DNA of 64,000 nucleotides from JALOLG01 sp963776935 (GTDB lineage: Bacteria > Actinomycetota > Acidimicrobiia > Acidimicrobiales > Ilumatobacteraceae). Shown here in pieces: positions 58,095 to 64,000 of the stretch (the first letter of the stretch is position 1; each line of letters opens with the position of its first letter). The notes beneath the pieces were generated by a model that made no database searches, was not told the DNA's origin, and worked only from the letters and a program-made list of their open reading frames with translations. Location of the stretch: the NCBI GenBank assembly GCA_963776935.1, contig CAVZOP010000002.1, positions 1,178,001 through 1,242,000 of the forward strand, written 5' to 3'. A program made the position numbers and the translations under genes.

Positions 58095-60188
58095 GTGAGA
58101 CCTGCCGATGTCGTGCGTCCGTTGTGTGACCCACAAGCGCGTTCGGCCACGATCGCCGGCGCCAAAGCAGCGAACATCGCCGCCGCGGCGGCAGCCGGTT
58201 TCGACACGGTTCCCGGATTCGTGATCACGACCGCGGCGACCGCGGCGGGACTCGAGGACGAGGACGTTCTCACAGAGGTGCGACGGGCCTACGACGACCT
58301 GATCGACATGTCGGCCGCGCCATTGGTGGTTCGATCGTCCTCCACCATCGAGGATGCGGGGGCATCGTCGATGGCGGGCCGCTTCACGTCGGTTCTCGAC
58401 GTCGCCGGTTGGGATGCGTTCGTGGACGCCGCCCGCCGCGTCATCGACTCCGCCCGAGCCGTCCCCGACGACACCGGTGTTGCACGGCCCATCGCGGTGC
58501 TCGTGCAGCGGCAGCTGTGCGTCGAGATCGGGGGGGTGCTGTTCGGCGTCGATCCGGTCACCGGAAGCCGCGACCACGTCGTCGTCGAGGCGGTGCCGGG
58601 TCGCCCCGACGTGCTCGTCGGCGGCACGGCACTCGCCGACCACTACGCGCTCTCACGTCGGGGCCGCATCGTGCAGAAGACCCGGCAGGGTTCGATGCCG
58701 GTGCTCGACGGACAACTCCGTCGCGGACTGGCGAAGATGGCGCGGCGCGCCGAGCGTGTCTTCGGTGCACCGCAGGACATCGAATGGTGCGTCGACACGA
58801 CCGGCCGCCTCTGGATGTTGCAGAGCCGGCCGGTTACCGCGGTGGCGAGCCGCGACAGAGCTCAGTCCGTCGTGCTCGGATCAGGACCGGTCGCCGAGAC
58901 GTTCCCGGCCCCATTGCGACGGCTCGAGGAGGACCTGTGGATCCAGCCCCTTCGCGACGGCGTCACGCGGGCGCTGCGCAGCGCGGGGGCGGCGTCGGAC
59001 AAGGCCGTCGCCCGCTCGCCCGTGGTGACCGCTGTGAACGGATGGGCCGTTGTCGACCTCGAGCTGTTCGGGCTCGCCGACGGCCGCACCACGTTGCGTC
59101 GGCGGATCAATCCGTCGGTGATCGTCCGTCGACTCGGGACCGCGTGGCGAGTCGGGCGTCTTCGCGTGGCACTCCCGGCGATGGCCGCGGCGATCGTGTC
59201 ATCCGTCGACCGCGATCTCGCCGCCATCCCACGGCTCGACCAAGTCGCGACCGGAGGTCTCGTCGACCTCCTCGAACGAGCGGGACGCGAGCTGGCGACG
59301 GTGCATTCACATGAGGTGTTGACCGGGATGCTTCTCGGTGCCGACCAAACGGGACCGTCCGCAGCCGCGTTGGCAGCGTGGGCGCTCCACGACGCACGCG
59401 CCGCTGGCTGGGACGACACCGAGATCGTGGCACGCGCCCCCGTCGTCCTCACCCTGTCGCCCCCGAGTCTCGATGGCGTTCCGAGCGTGCCCACCGAGAT
59501 GGTGCGTCCGAGTGGTGACGCGCCGTCGATCGACGACCTCGGCAGCCGCGAAGCCCTCCGGCTACGAGCCCGCTGGCTCCAGGAGCTCGAAGTCCGACTC
59601 GTCCGCGAGCTCGGCCGTCGGCTCGTCGAGGAAGGCGCGCTGTCCGACGAGCTGCTCGTCGGGGAGCTGGGACTCGCCGAGCTCGTCGCGGTTGCCGGCC
59701 GTGGCCCGCCGCCGAGTGATCTCGCGAGTCGCCGCGGCAGTCGGACGGTCCGGCCGTTGCCGACCGCGTTCCGTCTTTCGGAGTCCGGCGAGATACGTTC
59801 CGTCGGACACTCGTCGCCCACCCGACGGCGACACGAATCGGACGGGCTGCCGGCCGGTGGTGGTCGCGTCGTCGGAGTGGTCGTGCACCACGTGGCGGTC
59901 GGTCAGCCGGACGCGATTCTCGTGACGCCTCACCTCGAACCACAGCTCGCACCGGTGCTCGGGCACCTGGTCGGACTGATCTCCGAGACCGGCAGCGCAC
60001 TGTCCCACCTGGCGATCCTGGCGCGCGAGGTCGGTCTGCCAACTGTGGTCGGTGTGCCCGATGCGATGGAGCGGTTTCCGCCGGGCACCACCCTGGAGCT
60101 CGACGGCCGTACTGGCGAGATCGAGGTGCTCGATCGCGGCAGCCGCCGGATCGACGAGGAATCGGACACCGTGGGGGTCGTGCCATGA
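58095..60188 (+). CDS. PEP-synthase-like / rifampin-phosphotransferase-like enzyme
   Basis: About 697 residues with a PEP-synthase N-terminal ATP-grasp domain (AGAKAANIAAAAAAGFDTVPG; VVRSSSTIEDAGASSMAGRF; LFGVDPVTGSRDHVVVE), a 300-residue middle part without motifs I recognise, and a C-terminal phosphohistidine domain with ISETGSALSHLAILAREVGLPTVVGV. There is no PEP/pyruvate barrel, so it cannot be a normal PEP synthase. The order ATP-grasp, middle, His-domain is that of rifampin phosphotransferase. GTG is chosen, one base past the predicted transcription start; the ATG at 58083 lies within the -10. Its stop overlaps the next ATG. Confidence 0.8.
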   Translation: MRPADVVRPLCDPQARSATIAGAKAANIAAAAAAGFDTVPGFVITTAATAAGLEDEDVLTEVRRAYDDLIDMSAAPLVVRSSSTIEDAGASSMAGRFTSVLDVAGWDAFVDAARRVIDSARAVPDDTGVARPIAVLVQRQLCVEIGGVLFGVDPVTGSRDHVVVEAVPGRPDVLVGGTALADHYALSRRGRIVQKTRQGSMPVLDGQLRRGLAKMARRAERVFGAPQDIEWCVDTTGRLWMLQSRPVTAVASRDRAQSVVLGSGPVAETFPAPLRRLEEDLWIQPLRDGVTRALRSAGAASDKAVARSPVVTAVNGWAVVDLELFGLADGRTTLRRRINPSVIVRRLGTAWRVGRLRVALPAMAAAIVSSVDRDLAAIPRLDQVATGGLVDLLERAGRELATVHSHEVLTGMLLGADQTGPSAAALAAWALHDARAAGWDDTEIVARAPVVLTLSPPSLDGVPSVPTEMVRPSGDAPSIDDLGSREALRLRARWLQELEVRLVRELGRRLVEEGALSDELLVGELGLAELVAVAGRGPPPSDLASRRGSRTVRPLPTAFRLSESGEIRSVGHSSPTRRRHESDGLPAGGGRVVGVVVHHVAVGQPDAILVTPHLEPQLAPVLGHLVGLISETGSALSHLAILAREVGLPTVVGVPDAMERFPPGTTLELDGRTGEIEVLDRGSRRIDEESDTVGVVP

Positions 60189-61093
60189 CGCTCGTACGGC
60201 TCACCCGCTCGATCGGCTTTGCACTCGCGATCGTGATCCTCGCGGTGTCGGGTGTCTACGTCGTCATCGACCTCGCCCGGTGGGAGTGGAACCGAGCGAT
60301 CATCTCGGCGCTCGTGTTCCTGTCGTCGTTGGTCGTGCTCGTGGCGATGATGTTGTTTCGTCAACTGCATCGCCTCGAACTGCGAATGGGCGCCCTCGAA
60401 CGCCAGGGTGCGGACGCCGTTGGCGTGCTCGGCATGCTCCGGACCACCAACATCGCCGCCGCCGGTCGCCGATTTCGCTGGCTCGAGCGCCCGCCCGACA
60501 GATTCGGTGTGTTCATCCCGGTGCTCCTCGGAGCCGGCGTGGTGCTGTCGTTCGTGGCCTACGTCATCGAACGCATCGCCGGTGCGTTCGCCTCAGCCGC
60601 GCTCGACCCGCGGACGGTTCGCGAGCTCGCACCCGATCTCCCGCTCGGGTCCGGCATGGTCGAGCCAGCGACCGGCGCAACACGACGCGACCGGGGGCAC
60701 CGGCCAGTCGCTCGAACCGCGACGCTCGTCGTGACCGTGGTGCTCGCAGTGGCGCTGGTGCAGGGGCTGCGCGGGCTGACCCAGTCGCGGCCCGACGAGT
60801 TGACCGCCCCCGGTGTCACCGCACTCGTCGTCGAGATCGAACAGAGCCGCCAGATCCGGCCGCTCCCGGTCGTGGCCGAGGACCTGTGGAGCAGCTGCCG
60901 GTCGCGGCTGCCCGCACCGATCGAGCTGGTCATGATCGTGCCGACGGTGGGCGACGAGGTACAGCTCCACCTCGATCGCGCGCTCGGTCGCACCGGACGG
61001 GCGCGCCTCACCGGTTGTCTCGAGGACTACACGCTCGACCTCGTCAAGGCCGATGTCGTGAGCATCGAGACGTGGGCGACGCCAACCGGGTGA
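60185..61093 (+). CDS. membrane protein with possible redox/stress partner role, unknown
   Basis: A 302-residue protein. Helices lie near 8-30 (FALAIVILAVSGVYVVIDLA), 38-60 (IISALVFLSSLVVLVAMMLF), 108-128 (VFIPVLLGAGVVLSFVAYVI) and 180-197 (TATLVVTVVLAVALVQGL). After the last helix a soluble C-terminal domain of about 100 residues has two cysteines (SSCRSRLPAP and LTGCLEDY) that could pair outside the membrane. No family is recognised. Start overlaps the preceding stop (ATGA), so it is co-translated with the PEP-synthase-like enzyme. Confidence 0.68.
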   Translation: MTLVRLTRSIGFALAIVILAVSGVYVVIDLARWEWNRAIISALVFLSSLVVLVAMMLFRQLHRLELRMGALERQGADAVGVLGMLRTTNIAAAGRRFRWLERPPDRFGVFIPVLLGAGVVLSFVAYVIERIAGAFASAALDPRTVRELAPDLPLGSGMVEPATGATRRDRGHRPVARTATLVVTVVLAVALVQGLRGLTQSRPDELTAPGVTALVVEIEQSRQIRPLPVVAEDLWSSCRSRLPAPIELVMIVPTVGDEVQLHLDRALGRTGRARLTGCLEDYTLDLVKADVVSIETWATPTG

Positions 61094-61104
61094 CGGTCGG
61101 CCCT
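61090..61104 (+). promoter_or_regulatory. dormancy-type box of serine-hydrolase remnant
   Basis: GTGACGGTCGGCCCT overlaps the upstream stop codon. Exact CACGAT at 61127-61132 is followed by ATG seven bases later, the leaderless geometry. Confidence 0.6.
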
Positions 61105-61138
61105 GATTCGCTCGCAATCGCGGCTTCACGATCAAGAC

Positions 61139-61516
61139 ATGGGGCGTCGCGTTCACCGATGCGCGATCACCATGGTCGGCTGCCTTGTGACGACGACGGC
61201 GGTGGCACAGAACGGACCGAGCCAACCACGACCGTCCAGGCAACGACCGCAGCACCGACGACGACAACATCACGTCGCCGACATGAAATCCGCCACCGTC
61301 GAATCCAACCAGTCGTACGGACTCGGTCTCGTCACGTATCACCTGTCCTGTGGGACGTTCTTCGGTCACGCCGGTGCCGCCAGCGGCACGCATTCGATCG
61401 CGATCGTCAACGACGACGGAACAGCAGGCGTCGTGATCGCCATCAACCTGCGCGGCGAGGTCGACCCGAACCTCCTCGCCCCGGCCGAATCCCTCCTCTG
61501 TGACGTTCCGTTGTGA
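61139..61516 (+). pseudogene. internally deleted serine-hydrolase (beta-lactamase-like) remnant
   Basis: 125 codons. The first 45 correspond, in a shifted frame, to a lipoprotein N-terminus and Thr-rich linker (PCDDDGGGTE then TTTVQATTAAPTTTT). The last 70 match the C-terminal end of a beta-lactamase/D-alanyl-D-alanine carboxypeptidase family protein: SYGLGLVTYHLSCGTFFGHA then GTHSIAIVNDDG. The catalytic SxxK and YxN region is absent. It looks like a deletion remnant retaining a working promoter. A short novel protein is possible but less likely. Confidence 0.6.
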
Positions 61517-61544
61517 CGTTCCGTGACGTCGAGCCCGCGCGCGA

Positions 61545-61576
61545 CGGTGGCCCGGGCGTGCAGACCCGGGCCACCG
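61545..61576. terminator. strong hairpin between remnant and hsp20
   Basis: Perfect 12-bp stem CGGTGGCCCGGG / CCCGGGCCACCG with an eight-base loop, between two convergent genes. No long U-tract follows, but the stem strength and location suit a bidirectional terminator. Confidence 0.6.
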
Positions 61577-61591
61577 TGCGGGGTTTGGGGT

Positions 61592-62062
61592 TCAGGTCTT
61601 GGCGATCGGGATCTTGGTTGCGGCCGGCTCAACGACTGGCGCCGGGATCCTGATCTCCAGGACCCCGTTCACGTAGTTGGCCGTGACGTCGGCTTCGGCC
61701 ACGCCCTTGGGAAGGGGCAGCACCCGAGTGAAGGACCCATAGCGCAGCTCATGGCGCACGTAGGCCTTGTCCTCGGTCGTCTCCTCCTCCTTGCGCTCGG
61801 CCTTGATGCTCAGCATCCCGTCCACGACCGTCAACTCGACGTCCTTTTCGGGGTCGAGCCCCGGCAGCTCCGCGCGCACGACGATCGTTCCGTTCTCACG
61901 AAACTCGTCGACACGGATCATCTCCTCGGTCGGCCAATCCCAACCGAAGAGCGGGCGGCGGAACGGCACCAACCGGGTCCAGTCGTCGAACATCCGGTCG
62001 AACCAGTCGAACGCCTCGACCTTGTCGGGAACCTTCGACTCGCGCTTCAGCAGTCCAGTCAT
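61592..62062 (-). CDS. Hsp20/alpha-crystallin small heat-shock protein
   Basis: A 156-residue small heat-shock chaperone. A variable N-terminus (FDWFDRMFDDWTRLVPFRRP) leads to an alpha-crystallin domain from about 48 to 138: IRVDEFRENGTIVVRAELPG, VELTVVDGMLSIKAERK, YGSFTRVLPLPKGV, and the conserved DVTANYVNGVLEIRIP. The C-terminal IPI motif (KIPIAKT) mediates oligomer contacts. It binds unfolding proteins without ATP. HspX (Rv2031c) is the hallmark DosR gene. AAAGGAGGTCTGAA gives a strong Shine-Dalgarno. A box and a CACGCT -10 precede it. Confidence 0.92.
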   Translation of the reverse strand: MTGLLKRESKVPDKVEAFDWFDRMFDDWTRLVPFRRPLFGWDWPTEEMIRVDEFRENGTIVVRAELPGLDPEKDVELTVVDGMLSIKAERKEEETTEDKAYVRHELRYGSFTRVLPLPKGVAEADVTANYVNGVLEIRIPAPVVEPAATKIPIAKT

Positions 62063-62119
62063 TTCAGACCTCCTTTGCTGGTCTCAACTTCAGCGTGCGA
62101 CGGGGTCTGCCGGTGGGAT

Positions 62120-62134
62120 AGGGCCAGAGGACTC
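62120..62134 (-). promoter_or_regulatory. dormancy-type box of hsp20
   Basis: Gene-strand GAGTCCTCTGGCCCT, with CACGCT at 62097-62092 (22-base spacing). The ATG is 57 bases away. Confidence 0.65.
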
Positions 62135-62296
62135 TTTCTTGTGTGGGCTCGTGTGTTTCGGAGCGAGGGCCCGATCGTGAGCGTCGGGCTCTCACGAGTC
62201 GGCCACCGACGAGCACGCTGAGCCTTTGTCCTCTATGCCGCAGTCGATCGTGGGCACATCGTTGGGGCAGACGACAGGAAGACGGGAGGAGACGAC

Positions 62297-62680
62297 ATGT
62301 CCCACATCCACGCCATCGTCTGGCTCGACCATCTGAACGCCACGGTGATCGGCTTCTCGCTCGCGAAGCGTGACGTCATCGAGATCCACAGTCAGAGCCC
62401 GCAGCGGCAGATCCACCGCAAGTCGGGGATCCCGGGTTCTGGCCACGCGGCCGACGATCGCGACTTCTTCGCCGATGTCGTCGCGGCGCTCCGTGACATG
62501 CGCGAAGTCCTGATCACTGGTCCCGGCACCGCCAAGGTTGCGTTCGAGAAGTATGTGCAACAGAGGCACCCTGACGTCGCGCGAGCGGATCGTCGGCGTC
62601 GAGACGCTCGACCATCCGAGCGACGGCGAGTTGCTGGCCTACGCGTGAAGTACTTCAAGCGCGTTGATCAGCTCGGCTAA
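62297..62680 (+). CDS. translational-machinery-like small protein, two compensating frame breaks
   Basis: About 127 residues. SHIHAIVWLDHLNATVIGFS and the ending KYFKRVDQLG frame the protein; a shifted stretch between about 62582 and 62645 reads ERIVGVETLDHPSDGELLAY in another frame, matching what the conserved family shows. One extra base and one missing base explain this. Homologs are annotated as translational machinery proteins, related to the eRF1-like domain of Rv2629-type proteins. Function unproven. GGAGGAGACGAC precedes ATG. It diverges from hsp20. Confidence 0.7.
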   Translation: MSHIHAIVWLDHLNATVIGFSLAKRDVIEIHSQSPQRQIHRKSGIPGSGHAADDRDFFADVVAALRDMREVLITGPGTAKVAFEKYVQQRHPDVARADRRRRDARPSERRRVAGLRVKYFKRVDQLG

Positions 62681-62756
62681 GGCCGACGCACCTGGACGAG
62701 ATCCCCTATCGGCAGCGACAAATCATCACGTCCTCCTGTGCGATCGCTCGCCGGGG

Positions 62757-64000
62757 TCACTCGCCGCGGACGAGGTCCGACGCCGGGCGGAATGCGTTTC
62801 GCCCCGCAGCCGTCGCGCCGAGCCCGGCCGTGACGATGCTCGTCGCAACGACGATGACGAGCACTGACGTGATGGATGGCGCAGGAAGCCATGCCGGCCC
62901 GACACCGAGTGAGGTGCTGACGACGTCGGAGAGCGCCCGGAAGACCCAGAACCCCAGTGGCACCGCCACCAGACTCGAGACGATTCCCAACAAACCACCG
63001 GACACTGCGCCTTGGGCGAGAACCTGACGGGGGGTGAAGCCGACCGACAACTGCACGCCGACGCGACGCGACGCTTCGCGGCTCGATGTCAGCAGCGTCG
63101 ACAGCAAGTTGACGGCGGCCATCACGAGCAGCACGATCGCGATCAGCCACAGCACGGCAAGCAGCGGTGCGAGATCCTCGACGCCGGTGTCGAGCACCTC
63201 GGTTCTCGCGTCCGGGCCGAGGCGATCCGACAATGCCGCCGCCACCGTGTCGGGTGGCGCCCCGTCGTCGACGACGATGCGATAGACCTCGGGAACCACA
63301 CCTGGTTCGGCGGCGGTGAGCGACTCTGACGAATACCGCAACATCTCTCCGCTGTCCTCGGTCTCGCGGTACCAGCCGACGATCTCGACGGTGATCGGCG
63401 TGGTACCGGCAAGGAACGTGATCTCGTCGCCGACGGAGACGTCGAACCTCTGGAGAAACCCGTAGCCGGCGATCGCCTCGTCTCGGGCGCCTATCGAGCG
63501 TCCCTCGGCGATCCGGAAGTCGGCGGCATCGGGGTCGCCGCTCATCGCGACCGACAGGAACGCCCCTTCTTCGAACGTACTGCGCCTCGGCGACTCGCTG
63601 TACCACGCCGTGATGTCACGCGTGTTCTCGATCGCGGCGACGACCTGGGCCGGGTCCGACGCACCAGGGATGAGGGCGAGATCCCACGGCGAGCCGGTCC
63701 GAGCGGGATCATCCGTGACGGCGCCGATACCGCCGATGAAGCCCACCGACACGAGCGTGCCGACGATGGCCACGACGATCGCCAGCGCGGCCAGTGCCGA
63801 TCGGGTCGGCTGGCTGGCCGTCTCTTGCGCACCCAGCAACGACAGCCGATCAGGAAGCCCGCGAAGGCGTCGGTTGATCCAGCTGACCCGATCGCCGGGG
63901 ACGTCGCGCAGGACGTCGGTGACCGGCCGTCGAGCGGCGGCGACGCCCGGCACGATGGTCGCGGCCACGAGCACCGTCGAGATCGCCGCCAAGCAGACGA
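62757..64000 (-). CDS. FtsX/MacB-type ABC permease, partial at window edge
   Basis: C-terminal 410 or so residues of an FtsX-family permease continuing past the right edge; its start is not seen. Helices are visible at SALAALAIVVAIVGTLVSVG, then an extracytoplasmic domain (DFRIAEGRSIGARDEAIAGY), then LLAVLWLIAIVLLVMAAVNL, GVSGGLLGIVSSLVAVPLG-like and LVIVVATSIVTAGLGAT. The coupling segment REASRRVGVQLSVGFTPRQV lies between helices two and three of the final set. It resembles the permease at 49.8-52.4 kb but is not identical. Partner ATPase lies outside or is shared. Confidence 0.82.
   Translation of the reverse strand, partial: VCLAAISTVLVAATIVPGVAAARRPVTDVLRDVPGDRVSWINRRLRGLPDRLSLLGAQETASQPTRSALAALAIVVAIVGTLVSVGFIGGIGAVTDDPARTGSPWDLALIPGASDPAQVVAAIENTRDITAWYSESPRRSTFEEGAFLSVAMSGDPDAADFRIAEGRSIGARDEAIAGYGFLQRFDVSVGDEITFLAGTTPITVEIVGWYRETEDSGEMLRYSSESLTAAEPGVVPEVYRIVVDDGAPPDTVAAALSDRLGPDARTEVLDTGVEDLAPLLAVLWLIAIVLLVMAAVNLLSTLLTSSREASRRVGVQLSVGFTPRQVLAQGAVSGGLLGIVSSLVAVPLGFWVFRALSDVVSTSLGVGPAWLPAPSITSVLVIVVATSIVTAGLGATAAGRNAFRPASDLVRGE

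Overview
The window is high-GC, gene-dense DNA with frequent GTG starts. Its gene content points to an actinobacterium: DUF1918 protein, tandem-domain universal stress proteins (USPs), WS/DGAT wax-ester synthases, a DosS-like kinase and a GAF-ANTAR protein. A mycobacterium is unlikely given the organisation. A marine or freshwater acidimicrobial lineage is my guess, not something the sequence proves. I see no rRNA, tRNA, CRISPR array, insertion sequence or phage gene, and no gene-free stretch above 300 bases.

The content resembles a hypoxia/dormancy (DosR-type) regulon packed into one locus. It holds seven USPs, three PPOX flavin-binding proteins, two CBS proteins, a DUF1918 protein, Hsp20, two WS/DGATs, a CtpF-like P2 ATPase, an APH-AAA kinase fusion, a HAD-GH65 fusion (OtsB1-like), a phosphoribosyltransferase and a DosS-like histidine kinase. 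All have counterparts in the Mycobacterium tuberculosis DosR regulon. Around them lies anaerobic and acetyl-CoA metabolism: glycyl radical enzyme plus activase (YjjI/YjjW), pyruvate:ferredoxin oxidoreductase, CoA-transferase, acyl-CoA synthetases, a pyruvate dehydrogenase-type operon, PEP synthase and zinc alcohol dehydrogenase.

The strongest unlabelled signal is a repeated promoter. A 15-base imperfect palindrome with consensus RGGACCTTCGGCCCT occurs about 25 times upstream of genes. It is nearly always oriented so that the GGAC half is distal and the GGCCCT half proximal. In 19 promoters a -10-like hexamer (NANNNT, most often CACGAT or CACGCT) follows after exactly 22-23 bases. Six genes begin at or within one base of the predicted transcription start and lack a Shine-Dalgarno, so they look leaderless. 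No response regulator gene is in the window, so the binding protein is unknown.

Layout. 1-11.7 kb: PPOX, YjjW/YjjI diverging from the nifJ-DHOD-CBS operon, PPOX/USP pair, CoA-transferase/GNAT pair. 11.7-21.8 kb: membrane protein, WS/DGAT pair, FadD-type ligase, secreted peptidase-like hydrolase, USP, membrane-linked hydrolase. 21.8-28.8 kb: leftward run DUF1918, CBS, APH-AAA, P1B-5 ATPase with hemerythrin, PEP synthase. 28.8-34.1 kb: rightward ACS-E1alpha-E1beta-E2-ACP operon. 34.1-41.2 kb: GNAT, P2 ATPase, USP, DosS-like kinase, USP. 41.2-48.2 kb: leftward USP, HAD-GH65, GT4, Cys-motif protein, phosphoribosyltransferase, lipoprotein. 48.3-52.4 kb: two small proteins and a MacB-type ABC exporter. 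52.4-57 kb: PPOX, two USPs, ADH, GAF-ANTAR. 57-64 kb: metallophosphoesterase, PEP-synthase-like enzyme, membrane protein, serine-hydrolase remnant, Hsp20, a small conserved protein, and an ABC permease cut by the right edge.

About 16 single-base frame breaks split otherwise intact conserved genes. They are best read as uncorrected sequencing errors, so these genes are annotated as single CDSs with the break position given.
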